A stretch of 64,000 nt of DNA from Bradyrhizobium retamae (GTDB lineage Bacteria > Pseudomonadota > Alphaproteobacteria > Rhizobiales > Xanthobacteraceae). Positions 1 to 12,481 of the stretch are shown here, piece after piece. The notes beneath the pieces are model-generated. The model made no database searches. It saw nothing but the letters and a program-made list of their open reading frames with translations, and was not told the DNA's origin. How positions within the stretch are numbered: the stretch's first letter is position 1; the number at the start of each line of letters is the position of its first letter. Where the stretch lies: the NCBI RefSeq assembly GCF_001440415.1, contig NZ_LLYA01000155.1:36461-100460 (forward strand). The letters run 5' to 3'. The translations under genes were made by a program, and so were the position numbers.

Positions 1-188
1 GGCTTCAGCGTCAGCTTGCTGTAGGCGAAAATGTAGGAGTGGCCGGTAGCGCCCTGATCGGTCTCGACATCGATCAGGACCAGCGGGCCGACATCGATCA
101 CGCCAAAGGCGTTCTTCACTGGGCGCGCGAGCGGCACCACGAGCGGTCGCGCCTTGACGCTGCGGATGGCGGGAACCGGTGTGCTCAT
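1..188 (-). CDS. Mandelate racemase/muconate lactonizing enzyme family protein, N-terminal part
   Basis: The gene starts at ATG 188 and runs off the left edge, so only about 62 N-terminal residues are visible. They read as the enolase-superfamily N-terminal capping domain. The stretches PLVLIDVETDQG and GHSYIFAYSKL line up well, from memory, with the N-terminus of Pseudomonas mandelate racemase (PLVLIDLAT..., GHSYLFAY...). Family members abstract a proton alpha to a carboxylate, using metal ligands and Lys/His bases in the C-terminal barrel, which is outside the window, so the substrate cannot be named. The gene lies only 10 nt downstream of the stop of the multicopper-oxidase-like gene on the same strand, so the two are probably cotranscribed. 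The family call is firm; racemase versus sugar-acid dehydratase is open. Confidence 0.8.
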   Translation of the reverse strand, partial: MSTPVPAIRSVKARPLVVPLARPVKNAFGVIDVGPLVLIDVETDQGATGHSYIFAYSKLTLK

Positions 189-198
189 GGCTTGCTCC

Positions 199-1509
199 TC
201 ATTCGACTGCGTACCATCGCACCAGCCGCGGTGCCGCCCAGTCGGTTGCGACGGATTCGATCAGCCAGCGGCCGGCATGTTCGGCGGCAAAGGCGATGCG
301 TTGGGTCTGGCCGGGCTCGATCGCCAGCGTATCCAGCCAGAACGGCTTCCAGCCGTCGTCGAGCCGGTCCAGCAGCCGGAAGTGATGGCCGTGGAGGTGG
401 AAAACGGTGGTGACCGCGGCGCGGTTGGTGAGCGCCAGCACCACGGTGCGGCCTTTCCTGGCGCGGAAGGCGGGTGGGGCACTCACGGCAAAGTTGGCTG
501 GCGTCATCCAGTCGCCGGAAGGTCGGCCCAGCACGACATCGATCCGGATCGCCCCCTTGAGGTCGAGCCGCTCGGGCAGGCCGTTGGAGGGCAGCGGCGG
601 GGCGGGTGGCAGCGGGGCCGCGCGGACCGGCGGTTCGCTGGAGACGACAAGCCTGCCGATCGGGCGGGCTTCCTTGCCATCATGCAGCAGGATCGTATTG
701 GTCGTGCCTGCCGAAGCGGTCAAATCGATGAAGGCGTCGACCCGCCCGCCCGGCGCCAGTATCAGGGCGCCATTGCGGGCCCGGAACGGCTCGGATGGTT
801 GGCTGTCGATGGCCATGACCCGGACGTCGAGCCCATCCAGTTTGATAGCAACAACAGAGCGTTGGCATCCGCTGATGATGCGGAGCCTGATCCGTTCGTT
901 GGTGCGACCTGAGAGTTCGAGCGAAGTCCGGCCGTTAATCGTTTGGAGAGGCGCTGTGTCCTTCGGATCGATTCCCGGCGCGATCGCTGTTCCATCGAGC
1001 CTTGCCCGCCAGTCCTCGATCAGGAGCACCTCGTCGCGGTCGACAGCGACCGGCTCGGTTTCGCGAACGATCAACGGCCGTGCCCGCGTTGGTTGTACCT
1101 GTTGATCGCCAAGCAGCCCGGAGTCGCAGAGGAAGGTCCCCGCGTGGCGCAGGGGAAGCTGCAAGGTGGTCTTGCCACCGCTTGCGAGGGCTGCGCGCGC
1201 CGTGAGGGGGGCGTGAGCCGGAACGCCGTCCATACCCCGCCAGTTGAGGACGACCGGCACCGGCAGCTCATTGGCAAAGGCGATCTCGGCCGGCTCGCCA
1301 CGCTTGAAGACGAGGTCGGATCCTTGCAGCGACCAGACTGGCGCGGCCGTACCGCCGGGCCGGAGTGCGAGAGTCTCCGGCGTGGCCTGTAACGTCAGCG
1401 GGGGACGCGCCTGGGCTGCGCCGGAAACCGGCCATATCGGGGCCAGCGCGGCGGCGCCCAGCCCGGCCAGCAGCTCGCGTCGATCTAGCGTTGATTTGGG
1501 GCTTGCCAT
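199..1509 (-). CDS. Multicopper-oxidase-fold periplasmic protein with degenerate copper sites
   Basis: About 436 residues from ATG 1509; an in-frame ATG at 1527 is an alternative, and the frame stays open further upstream. The N-terminus DRRELLAGLGAAALAP is a twin-arginine signal, so a folded protein is exported to the periplasm. Cupredoxin domains follow in the multicopper-oxidase order. The usual copper-binding motifs are mostly altered: the first HxH region reads NWRGM, the second reads FLCDSGLLGD, and the C-terminal HCHxxxH is replaced by IESVATDW. Only the third-domain motif HLHGHHF (about residues 371-377) keeps its histidines. This pattern resembles FtsP/SufI-type members that have the fold without oxidase activity. 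An intact oxidase is unlikely, and the partner or substrate is unknown. The next gene downstream on the same strand is the mandelate-racemase-like gene. Confidence 0.75.
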   Translation of the reverse strand: MASPKSTLDRRELLAGLGAAALAPIWPVSGAAQARPPLTLQATPETLALRPGGTAAPVWSLQGSDLVFKRGEPAEIAFANELPVPVVLNWRGMDGVPAHAPLTARAALASGGKTTLQLPLRHAGTFLCDSGLLGDQQVQPTRARPLIVRETEPVAVDRDEVLLIEDWRARLDGTAIAPGIDPKDTAPLQTINGRTSLELSGRTNERIRLRIISGCQRSVVAIKLDGLDVRVMAIDSQPSEPFRARNGALILAPGGRVDAFIDLTASAGTTNTILLHDGKEARPIGRLVVSSEPPVRAAPLPPAPPLPSNGLPERLDLKGAIRIDVVLGRPSGDWMTPANFAVSAPPAFRARKGRTVVLALTNRAAVTTVFHLHGHHFRLLDRLDDGWKPFWLDTLAIEPGQTQRIAFAAEHAGRWLIESVATDWAAPRLVRWYAVE

Positions 1510-1663
1510 CGGACCGATATGGACCATTTCTGATGTGCCTGTCCTAGCTGTGACGCCTTGCCCCGGGGCTGTCAAAAAGGGCCATTTTTTTGCTGCGGAG
1601 GTGTAGGCTCATGTTATAAGCCCGCCGCCCGCGGCATCGCGGCCGGGTATGGATGCTTTTCAC

Positions 1664-1748
1664 GCGGGCGTGGCGGAACTGGTAGACGCGCTGGATTTAG
1701 GTTCCAGTGACGAAAGTTGTGGGGGTTCGAGTCCCTCCGCCCGCACCA
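1664..1748 (+). tRNA. tRNA-Leu (anticodon UAG)
   Basis: Acceptor stem GCGGGCG (1664-1670) pairs with CGCCCGC (1738-1744), followed by A and an encoded CCA. The anticodon arm CTGGA-TTTAGGT-TCCAG gives anticodon TAG. A long variable arm and the T-loop GGTTCGAGTCC are present, as expected for a class II leucine tRNA. It reads CUA/CUG codons and lies just upstream of tig. Confidence 0.95.
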
Positions 1749-1918
1749 AGCGCTCTATCCAAGCGTTTGCATGACGAATACTGGAAGGCTTGCTCCCCCT
1801 ACTGGGGGAGCCAAGTTCAGCCGAACCACCGGCGCAGGGCTGCAAGGCTTGCGCGTCGAACAAACTTAGACACTGCCGCGGCCGTTTGGCCCGGCGCAAG
1901 CGGAAGAAGATTGACACC

Positions 1919-3283
1919 ATGCAGGTCACCGAAACCCTCGCCGAGGGATTGAAGCACGAGTTCAAGGTCAGCGTTCCCGCATCGGATCTCGATGCCAAGG
2001 CGGATGCCAAGCTGGTCGACCTCAAGGACAAGGTGAAGCTCAATGGCTTCCGCCCCGGCAAGGTGCCGGTGAGCCATCTGAAGAAGGTGTATGGCCGCTC
2101 GGTAATGGCCGAGACCATCGACCAGACCATCCGCGACACTAACACGCAGATCTTCACCGACCGCGGTTTCCGCCTCGCGACCGAGCCCAAGATCACGTTG
2201 CCGACCGAGCAGAAAGAGGTCGAGGAATTGCTCGCCGGCAAGAGCGACCTGACCTACACAGTGGCGATCGAGGTGGTGCCGACGATCCAGCTCGCCGATT
2301 TCAAGACTTTCTCGGTGGAGAAGCCGGTGGTCGAAGTGACCGACGCCGAAGTCGACGAGGCGATCAAGCGCATCGCCGACCAGAACCGTCCCTATACCGC
2401 CAAGGCCGAGGGCGCCAAGGCCGAAACCGGCGATCGCGTCACCATCAGCTTCAAGGGTTCTATCGACGGCGTGCCGTTCGACGGCGGCACCGGCGAGGGC
2501 ATCCAGGTCGTGATCGGCACCGGACAGTTCATTCCGGGCTTTGAGGAACAGCTCGTCGGCATCGGGGCCGGTGAGACCCGCACGCTGAAAGTGTCGTTCC
2601 CGAAGAATTACGCCAGCGAGAAGCTCGCCGGCCAGGCGGCCGAGTTCGAGACCACGGCAACCCTGATCGAAGCCCCGGGCGAGACTGAGATCAACGACGA
2701 GTTTGCAAAAACGCTCGGCCTGGAATCGCTCGACAAGCTGAAGGAGGCCGCGCGCGAGCGGCTGGTCGCCGAGTTCGCAGGAGCCACGCGCCAGCGCGTC
2801 AAGCGCGCGCTGCTCGACCGGCTCGACGACAGCCACAAATTCGAGGCGCCGCCGTCGCTGATCGAGGAAGAGTTCAACCTGATGTGGAACTCGATCAAGG
2901 CCGAGATGGAATCCTCCGGCAAGACCTTTGCCGACGAGAACACCACCGAAGAGGCGGCCAAGGAAGAGTACAAGAAGATCGCCGACCGCCGCGTCCGGCT
3001 CGGCCTCGTGCTGTCGGAGATCGGCGAGAAGAACAAGATCACCGTGACCGATGACGAAGTCAGCCGCGCGGTGATCGAGCGGGCGCGCTCGATGCCCGGC
3101 CGCGAGAAGGAGGTCTGGGACTACTATCGCAATAACGCCAATGCGCTGGCCCAGCTTCGTGCGCCGATCTATGAAGACAAGGTGGTCGATTTCATCCTCG
3201 AACTCGCCCACGTGACCGAAAAGAAGGTGTCGCGCGAGGACCTGTTCAAGGACGACGAGGCCGACGAGAAGAGTGCAGCCTGA
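1919..3283 (+). CDS. tig: Trigger factor, ribosome-associated chaperone and prolyl isomerase
   Basis: 454 residues from ATG 1919 ([15 protein letters not shown]), the canonical start; upstream in-frame sequence is non-coding leader. The protein binds at the ribosome exit tunnel and folds nascent chains. The ribosome-docking signature GFRPGKVP sits at residues 43-50 of the N-terminal domain. A FKBP-type PPIase domain follows (around [20 protein letters not shown] and [10 protein letters not shown]), then the helical SurA-like C-terminal domain. The acidic tail is rich in Asp, Glu and Lys. Length is typical of rhizobial trigger factors. It heads the quality-control block with clpP and clpX downstream, an order widely conserved in proteobacteria. 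Confidence 0.97.
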   Translation: MQVTETLAEGLKHEFKVSVPASDLDAKADAKLVDLKDKVKLNGFRPGKVPVSHLKKVYGRSVMAETIDQTIRDTNTQIFTDRGFRLATEPKITLPTEQKEVEELLAGKSDLTYTVAIEVVPTIQLADFKTFSVEKPVVEVTDAEVDEAIKRIADQNRPYTAKAEGAKAETGDRVTISFKGSIDGVPFDGGTGEGIQVVIGTGQFIPGFEEQLVGIGAGETRTLKVSFPKNYASEKLAGQAAEFETTATLIEAPGETEINDEFAKTLGLESLDKLKEAARERLVAEFAGATRQRVKRALLDRLDDSHKFEAPPSLIEEEFNLMWNSIKAEMESSGKTFADENTTEEAAKEEYKKIADRRVRLGLVLSEIGEKNKITVTDDEVSRAVIERARSMPGREKEVWDYYRNNANALAQLRAPIYEDKVVDFILELAHVTEKKVSREDLFKDDEADEKSAA

Positions 3284-3549
3284 TTGATTTGGTCAGGCCG
3301 GCATTAATGATGAACGGCGATAGCGGCGTGGTGACAGCACCCGTCGCTATGAGATTGGCTGCGAATCAGTTTGAACTTCTCTCATTCGGCTCCGCAATTG
3401 CCCGGCCTTGTAGCCAGGAAATTGGCTCATATGTGTGAGCTGAGTTGAAGTCTGCATCACGGGACGTTCGTCCGCATGCGGCAGTCATGCCTGCCTTGCC
3501 AATGGATGTTCGTTCCCGCTTATTCTCTATTCGAACCCTTGGGTGATTC

Positions 3550-4185
3550 ATGCGCGATCCCGTTGAAACCTACATGAACCTCGTTCCGATGGTGGTCGAG
3601 CAGACCAACCGCGGCGAACGCGCCTACGACATTTTCTCGCGGCTTCTGAAGGAGCGCATCATTTTCCTGACCGGTCCGGTCGAAGACGGCATGTCGACGC
3701 TCGTCGTCGCACAGCTTCTGTTCCTCGAGGCGGAGAATCCGAAGAAGGAAATCTCGATGTACATCAACTCGCCCGGCGGTGTGGTGACATCGGGGCTTGC
3801 GATCTACGACACCATGCAATTCATTCGTCCGCCGGTGTCGACGCTGTGCACCGGGCAGGCGGCCTCGATGGGTTCGCTGTTGCTCGCGGCTGGTGAAAAG
3901 GACATGCGCTTCTCGCTGCCCAATTCGCGCATCATGGTGCATCAGCCGTCCGGCGGCTTCCAGGGCCAGGCCACCGACATCATGCTGCACGCGCAAGAGA
4001 TCCTGAATCTCAAGAAGCGTCTCAACGAAATCTACGTGAAGCACACCGGCCAGACCTACAAGGCGATCGAGGACGCGCTGGAGCGCGACAAATTTTTGAC
4101 CGCCGATATGGCCCACGACTTCGGGATCGTCGACAAGGTGATCGACAAGCGCCCCGAAGAAGTGACGCCGGTGAGGGTCCCGTAA
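3550..4185 (+). CDS. clpP: ATP-dependent Clp protease proteolytic subunit ClpP
   Basis: 211 residues. This serine peptidase forms a double-heptamer chamber that degrades substrates unfolded by ClpX or ClpA in the cytoplasm. The catalytic triad is visible as Ser106 (GQAASMGS), His131 (MVHQPSGG) and Asp180 ([10 protein letters not shown]), matching the spacing of E. coli ClpP. The oxyanion-loop region INSPGG is intact. The N-terminus [18 protein letters not shown] agrees with alphaproteobacterial ClpP and the start is well supported. A 266 nt gap without a recognisable gene separates it from tig, and clpX follows after 428 nt. Confidence 0.98.
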   Translation: MRDPVETYMNLVPMVVEQTNRGERAYDIFSRLLKERIIFLTGPVEDGMSTLVVAQLLFLEAENPKKEISMYINSPGGVVTSGLAIYDTMQFIRPPVSTLCTGQAASMGSLLLAAGEKDMRFSLPNSRIMVHQPSGGFQGQATDIMLHAQEILNLKKRLNEIYVKHTGQTYKAIEDALERDKFLTADMAHDFGIVDKVIDKRPEEVTPVRVP

Positions 4186-4613
4186 GGATACGGATCGCGA
4201 CACCGCGTGTTGACCCTAACGGTTGGTTGAATCGGCAAATAGGGCCGAAAGCCGCGCTTATGCCCTCGCGTAGGCCGAAAGTTCCGCTTTCGTGCCGGTT
4301 TTGCGGCGTGGCAATACCGCAACGCTCGGTCGATTTCGTCAACTTCTCCCCGTGCCAACGCCACAAATCACGGTATTGTCACGGGTAGCAATTCCGAGCC
4401 CGATTAGCGAATTCTTGATAGTCGGGTGCCAGCATGGTTGGCTGTGTGGATTGGGTTAAGATCGCGGGGGAATCGAGACGCCGTGATTCGCACGGTGCAT
4501 AATTGAGTTAGGGGCTTTTTTGGTACGGAATTTGCTCTATCTACCTTCAGGTCCGGTGACAGTGCCGGAATGGGTCGATCGGGTAACGGATCGAACGGCG
4601 GACGGAGACAGGA
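4186..4613 (+). other. Intergenic region between clpP and clpX, no gene seen
   Basis: A 428 nt stretch with no convincing reading frame and clearly lower GC than its neighbours, especially 4380-4560. It presumably carries the clpX promoter. I found no strong -35/-10 pair or clear terminator hairpin. The clpX ribosome-binding site GGAGACAGGA lies directly before ATG 4614. Confidence 0.5.
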
Positions 4614-5888
<1,275 letters not shown>

Positions 5889-6201
5889 TACCTTCGCGCT
5901 GGCCAGAACTCAGCACTTACAATAGCGCGGCTGCCGGGCCTTTCGGCGGCCGCTGTGGCGTAAGCGTTTTTCGCGCGTCTGATCCGCAATTTGCGGTCAT
6001 TTTCCGTGACTTGACACCCCCATACCCGATAGCCACCTAATGCCCATGGTGGCGGAAATCACGTTCGAGATTCGTCGCAAAGATCATCCGGTGAGAGGCG
6101 GCAGCGAAGGCGGCCGACCGGCCCGGAACTCCCAGCACCTTGTGGCGGTTGCGCAAGCGATGCGGACTGCGTGCAAGGGGGCAAAACAAAAGGAATAGGC
6201 C
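5889..6201 (+). other. Intergenic region between clpX and lon, with a possible heat-shock-type promoter
   Basis: 313 nt without a gene. An imperfect GC-rich hairpin (GCGGCTGCC 5927-5935 with GGCGGCCGC 5945-5953) could help end clpX transcription, although its T run is about a dozen bases further on. Around 6009-6040, CTTGACACC followed by CCTAAT resembles an RpoH- or RpoD-like promoter for lon, but spacing is not ideal, so this is a suggestion only. The lon start is preceded by AAAGGAATAGGCC. Confidence 0.35.
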
Positions 6202-8628
<2,427 letters not shown>

Positions 8629-8668
8629 GCTCGATCGGTCACCACGGATCATCGAACTGAAACGATAG

Positions 8669-8697
8669 AACGGCGCCTTCGGGCGCCGTTTTTGTTT
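8669..8697 (+). terminator. Rho-independent terminator of lon
   Basis: Stem CGGCGCC (8671-8677) and GGCGCCG (8682-8688) closes a TTCG tetraloop, extended by two A-T pairs and followed by a T-rich tract TTTTTGTTT. It sits 41 nt past the lon stop. Confidence 0.93.
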
Positions 8698-8752
8698 GGT
8701 GCGGATGGGATTTCGTCTTGAACCTCGGCCCGGCGGACGGAGTTGATGAGGG

Positions 8753-9154
8753 ATGGAAATCGACGGGCAATGCCATTGCGGGCGGGTGACCTATCGGGCC
8801 GATATCGACCCTGAAAAAGTGTCGATCTGTCACTGCACCGATTGCCAGAACCTGACGGGCTCGCCGTACCGGGTGACGGTGATCTGTTCGGCCGAGCAGG
8901 TCCGCATGACCGGCGCGCCGGCAAAGGTTTATCCGAAGAAGGGTGATAACGGCCGAACGCGCTTTCAGCACTTTTGCGAAGTCTGCGGCTCGCCATTGTT
9001 CACCAGCGGAGACGGCGGACCGGACGATTGGGGCATCCGCTGGGGCAGCATTCGCCAGCGCAATCGGCTCAAGCCGGCACGGCAAATCTGGTGCCGCTCC
9101 GCCGCGCCGTGGATCCACGATCTTGAGGCGCTACCCGGGCGGCCGGGCGACTAG
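8753..9154 (+). CDS. GFA family (glutathione-dependent formaldehyde-activating enzyme-like/CENP-V) zinc protein
   Basis: 133 residues. The fold is shown by its paired zinc-binding cysteines: CHCG near residue 7, CHCTDC near residue 27, and FCEVCGSPLF in the C-terminal half. Family members range from S-(hydroxymethyl)glutathione synthase to proteins of unknown role, and most short paralogs like this one have no assigned substrate. The start ATG 8753 gives MEIDGQCHCGRVTYRA, a normal family N-terminus, preceded by GATGAGGG. It stands alone between lon and tRNA-Val. Confidence 0.88.
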   Translation: MEIDGQCHCGRVTYRADIDPEKVSICHCTDCQNLTGSPYRVTVICSAEQVRMTGAPAKVYPKKGDNGRTRFQHFCEVCGSPLFTSGDGGPDDWGIRWGSIRQRNRLKPARQIWCRSAAPWIHDLEALPGRPGD

Positions 9155-9219
9155 AGCAACCAAGCGCGGTTATCCCACCTTGCACCAAAGGGGGTTGAGA
9201 GGCTAAACAGGCGGCTTAC

Positions 9220-9296
9220 GGGCGGCTAGCTCAGCTGGTTAGAGCATCTCGTTTACACCGAGAGGGTCGGGAGTTCGAATCTCTCGCCGCCTACCA
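9220..9296 (+). tRNA. tRNA-Val (anticodon UAC)
   Basis: Acceptor GGGCGGC (9220-9226) pairs with GCCGCCT (9286-9292, one G-U), then A and CCA. D-arm TAGCTCAGCTGGTTAGAGC, anticodon arm TCTCG-TTTACAC-CGAGA with anticodon TAC, and T-arm GGGAGTTCGAATCTC are all intact. 77 nt including the encoded CCA. Confidence 0.95.
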
Positions 9297-9378
9297 GCCT
9301 TCGCCCTGCGGGCTTCGCTGGGCATGCCAGCATTCGCGGAAGTGGTGGCGCAGATGCTTTGCGCGCAGGGCGAGGGCT
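9296..9378. repeat. Inverted repeat next to tRNA-Val
   Basis: A 15-base arm at 9296-9310 is the reverse complement, with one mismatch, of 9364-9378. The arms are 53 nt apart and the first overlaps the last base of tRNA-Val. It could be a processing/termination structure or a remnant of a palindromic intergenic repeat. No gene is seen in 9297-9546. Confidence 0.5.
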
Positions 9379-9546
9379 GTCTCGCCGAAGCTCGAAGAGC
9401 GTAGGCGGACTCTTTCGAAGTTGAATCACGACAAAAGAGCGGGGCAACGTCGCCACCAGCCACGCTCGCAATGCCGATCAGGTCGCACACTGGCACGGTC
9501 CAGCGGGCCAGCGCGGGGCGGTGCCGGACCATCCCGCGAGCGACCT

Positions 9547-9891
9547 CTACAGACGACCTCTACAAGTTTCGCGATACCGACGGCAATTTCCTTCGCCGCG
9601 TTCACCCAACTCATCCTTGTTGAGGCAAGCATATCTCAATTCGGCGCACACATCCCTGCGAACGGGTCGCCCGCAGGCTTCCCGATATCTACGGCAATTG
9701 CCTTCGCCCCGCTCCCCCAGCGCGTCCTTGTTTTCGCAGGCAAGCCTTAATTGCTCGCAACGCCCACCTCCTCGATCTACTCGGACGCCTCCCGGTCCAA
9801 TCTCAATGGATTGAGAAAAGGCCGAAATCGGAATTATAAAAAGAGCGGCCGCCGCTGCGGCGCCGAACGCATATTTGCGCGTTCCATTCAT
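9547..9891 (-). CDS. Small secreted Cys-rich protein with two tandem repeats
   Basis: 114 residues. An N-terminal Sec signal (RKYAFGAAAAAALFIIPISAFSQ, roughly residues 5-27) indicates export. After a Gly-rich linker (GPGGVRVDRGGGR) come two near-identical repeats of about 35 residues. Each has the pattern C-x2-LR-x-AC-x-NKD-x-LGERGEG-NCRRYRE-x-C, with four cysteines. The even cysteine count and the signal suggest two disulfide-bonded helical modules in the periplasm. I do not recognise a named family or function. The gene is flanked by tRNA-Val and a divergent methyltransferase gene and appears monocistronic. Confidence 0.75.
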   Translation of the reverse strand: MNGTRKYAFGAAAAAALFIIPISAFSQSIEIGPGGVRVDRGGGRCEQLRLACENKDALGERGEGNCRRYREACGRPVRRDVCAELRYACLNKDELGERGEGNCRRYRETCRGRL

Positions 9892-10102
9892 CTTGATCCC
9901 TCCAGGTGCTAGTGCCGGTCAGTGCCTTGCGGCAATAGATCACGCAAAAGGCGGGATATCGTTCCGAAGGAAATCCAGGAAAGTGTAGCTATGGCTGTAA
10001 ATCTCGGGGTAGATGAACAAACGAAGCGGCATCACGGCAATGATACGGCAACGGCCTGGCACAGGTGCGACGGACGTTCGAAATTGAAAAAGGAACGCGC
10101 AC

Positions 10103-10963
10103 ATGGACACACCGGCAAGCCACGAACAAAACGCTGACCAGGTCGCCTACTGGAACGGTCCGGCCGGACAGCGCTGGGCGGAGCGGCAGGCGGCGCAGGA
10201 CGTACTGCTCAAGCCGGTCGCCGACCTTGTCGTCGACCGGGCCAGGCTGAAGCCGGGCGACCGCGTCATTGATATCGGTTGCGGCAGTGGCGCCACCGCG
10301 ATTGCGTTTGCGCGGAAGGTCGCGCCATCGGGCCATGTGCTCGGCATCGACGTATCCGGCCCGATGCTGGAGCGCGCGCGGCAGGCTGCACCGAAGGATC
10401 TGCCGATCGATTTCGTTCTGGCGGATGCCACCGTCTATCCATTCGAACTTGCCAGCTTCGATGTGCTGGCCTCGCGGTTCGGCGTGATGTTCTTTGCCGA
10501 TCCCGCGCTGTCGTTCGCCAACATGCGGAAAGCGCTGCGGCCGACGGGGCGCATGGCGTTCGCCTGCTGGCGCGAGCCGCGCGAAAATTCGTTCTTCATG
10601 GCGCCGCTTGCGGCCGCCTACAAGCACGTGCCAAAGCTGCCGCAGCTTGGGCCGGAAGATCCCGGGCCGTTTGCGTTTGCCTCGGAGGCGCGCGTGCGCC
10701 GTATCCTCGACGCGGCCGGCTTTACCGGCGTCGAAATGGAAGCGTGTCCGCTGTTGCTGGATGCAGCGATTGGCCGCGGCCTCGACGGCGCAGTGCAGGG
10801 CGCGCTGGAGATCGGTCCGGTGAGCCGTGCGCTGGACGGCCAGCCGGAAGAAGCTCGCGCTGCCGTCGCCGCTTCCATTCGCGAAGCGCTCACGCCGTTC
10901 GCGAAGGGCGACGCAGTGCTGCTGCCGGCGTCGGTCTGGATTGTGACCGCAAGGGCGTCGTAG
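10103..10963 (+). CDS. Class I SAM-dependent methyltransferase
   Basis: 286 residues. A cytoplasmic Rossmann-fold methyltransferase of the UbiE/Methyltransf_11 type. Motif I is VIDIGCGSGATAIAFA (around residues 55-70), followed by the acidic loop GIDVSGPMLERAR and the post-I region FVLADATVYPFE. The C-terminal half resembles proteins that modify small molecules, but nothing identifies the acceptor. The start ATG 10103 (MDTPASHEQNADQ) is preceded by AAAAAGGAACGCGCAC. No neighbouring gene suggests a pathway; a palindromic repeat follows. Confidence 0.85.
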   Translation: MDTPASHEQNADQVAYWNGPAGQRWAERQAAQDVLLKPVADLVVDRARLKPGDRVIDIGCGSGATAIAFARKVAPSGHVLGIDVSGPMLERARQAAPKDLPIDFVLADATVYPFELASFDVLASRFGVMFFADPALSFANMRKALRPTGRMAFACWREPRENSFFMAPLAAAYKHVPKLPQLGPEDPGPFAFASEARVRRILDAAGFTGVEMEACPLLLDAAIGRGLDGAVQGALEIGPVSRALDGQPEEARAAVAASIREALTPFAKGDAVLLPASVWIVTARAS

Positions 10964-10971
10964 TTCACCTC

Positions 10972-11096
10972 CGTCATTGCGAGCCACCCGGTCGGCGCGA
11001 GGCGCCGCCGGATGACAGGCTCCGCGAAGCAATCCTTAGATAGCGCCGCAGAACGGAAAAATGGATTGCTTCGTCGCTTCGCTCCTCGCAATGACG
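10972..11096. repeat. Palindromic intergenic repeat element
   Basis: The ends CGTCATTGCGAG (10972-10983) and CTCGCAATGACG (11085-11096) are perfect inverted copies. An inner pair, GAAGCAATCC (11026-11035) and GGATTGCTTC (11063-11072), is also perfectly inverted. This type of element is scattered through intergenic regions of Bradyrhizobium and relatives. It lies between convergent genes and could act as a bidirectional terminator or a non-autonomous mobile repeat. Confidence 0.8.
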
Positions 11097-11121
11097 GGGG
11101 AGAGAGCGGTGCGCGGACTCG

Positions 11122-12378
11122 CTACGACCGCTCTTCCCAGATCATAGCCAGATGCACGATGGTCTCCGCCGCCTTCTCCATATCTTGACGGCTGACCCAT
11201 TCCAGCCGCGAATGGAAGGCGTGTTCGCCGGCAAAAATGTTGGGGCAGGGCAGACCCATGAACGACAGCCGTGAGCCGTCGGTACCGCCGCGGATCGAGC
11301 TTCGCACCGGTGTCAGCCCGGCGCGCTTGATCGCCTCGATGGCGTACTCGACCGTCTCGGGGTGGCGGTCGATCACCTTTTTCATGTTGCGGTATTGCGG
11401 CTTGATCTCCATCCGGTAGGTCGAGCGCGGATAATCCTTCATCACGTCTTTGACAATGCCTTCGAGCAGGGCTTTCTTTTGCTGCAGGCCCTCGTCGGTG
11501 AAATCGCGCACGATGAAGCCGATGGTGGCTTTCTCCAGCGCGCCCGAAATGCCGATCGGGTGCAGAAAACCTTCCTTGCCTTCAGTCGTCTCGGGCGAGC
11601 AGGTATCCTTGGGCAGGCGGTCGATGATGGCCGCCGCGATCTTGATGGCGTGCTCCATCTTGCCTTTGGCAAAACCGGGATGGGTCGAGACGCCTTCGAT
11701 GGTGATGGTGGCGCCGTCGGCTGAAAAGGTTTCGTCCTCGATATGCCCGGCACTTTCGCCGTCCATCGTGTAGGCGAAGTCGGCGCCGAGTTTTTTCAGG
11801 TCGACCTTGTCGACGCCGCGGCCGATCTCTTCATCCGGTGTGAACAGGATCTTGATGGTGCCGTGCTTGATTTGCGGATTTTCGATCAGGAACCGCGCCG
11901 CATCCATGATCTCGGCAAGGCCGGCCTTGTTGTCGGCGCCGAGCAGCGTGGTGCCGTCGGTCGTAATGATGTCATGGCCGATCTGGCCGGCGAGCGCGGG
12001 ATGATCGGCAAAGCGGATCACCTGGGTGAGATCACCCGGCAGCACGATGTCGCCGCCCTGATAATTCTTCACGATGTGCGGCTTGACGTTGGCCCCGGTG
12101 CAATCCGGGGAAGTATCCATGTGCGAGCAGAAGCAGATCACCGGGACCTTCTTCTCGGTAGTGGCCGGGATCGTCGCATAGACATAGCCGTGCTGGTCGA
12201 GATGGGCGTCGGCGAGCCCCATCGCCTGCAGCTCTGATGCCAGCAGGCGGCCCAAATTCTTCTGCTTCTCGGTGGACGGGCAGGTCGGCGAGGCCGGATC
12301 GGATTGAGTGTCGATCACGACATAGCCCAGGAGGCGCTCGGTGACGTCGTGGGTGAAGGCTATGGGCGAACGCGGCAT
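11122..12378 (-). CDS. pepT: Peptidase T (tripeptide aminopeptidase), M20 metallopeptidase
   Basis: 418 residues. A cytoplasmic dinuclear zinc exopeptidase that removes the N-terminal residue from tripeptides. Metal-binding motifs are in order: CSHMDTSPD (His and the catalytic-side Asp), LLGADNKAG (bridging Asp), TPDEEIGRG (Glu base and ligand), and a C-terminal His in AGEHAFHSRLEW. The dimerisation (lid) domain sits between. Length matches PepT. The gene follows HU on the same strand, but a terminator hairpin at 12421-12455 separates them. Confidence 0.95.
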   Translation of the reverse strand: MPRSPIAFTHDVTERLLGYVVIDTQSDPASPTCPSTEKQKNLGRLLASELQAMGLADAHLDQHGYVYATIPATTEKKVPVICFCSHMDTSPDCTGANVKPHIVKNYQGGDIVLPGDLTQVIRFADHPALAGQIGHDIITTDGTTLLGADNKAGLAEIMDAARFLIENPQIKHGTIKILFTPDEEIGRGVDKVDLKKLGADFAYTMDGESAGHIEDETFSADGATITIEGVSTHPGFAKGKMEHAIKIAAAIIDRLPKDTCSPETTEGKEGFLHPIGISGALEKATIGFIVRDFTDEGLQQKKALLEGIVKDVMKDYPRSTYRMEIKPQYRNMKKVIDRHPETVEYAIEAIKRAGLTPVRSSIRGGTDGSRLSFMGLPCPNIFAGEHAFHSRLEWVSRQDMEKAAETIVHLAMIWEERS

Positions 12379-12420
12379 GACGATCCGGAAAAGTTGAGCA
12401 AGGAAAGCGCTCTATAACAG

Positions 12421-12455
12421 AAAAGCGCCATTCCGGGTCCCGCCGGAATGACGCT
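12421..12455 (-). terminator. Terminator downstream of the HU gene
   Basis: Arms GCGCCATTCCGG (12425-12436) and CCGGAATGACGC (12443-12454) pair at 11 of 12 positions around a 6 nt loop. Read on the minus strand the hairpin is followed by TTTTCTGTT. It lies between HU and pepT. Confidence 0.8.
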
Positions 12456-12481
12456 TCTGGTGCGATCGGGGACGCGTTGGG

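Noticed and set aside
9239..9532. Open frames on the minus strand across tRNA-Val and its downstream repeat
   Set aside because: They overlap a functional tRNA and an inverted repeat and have no homology signal.
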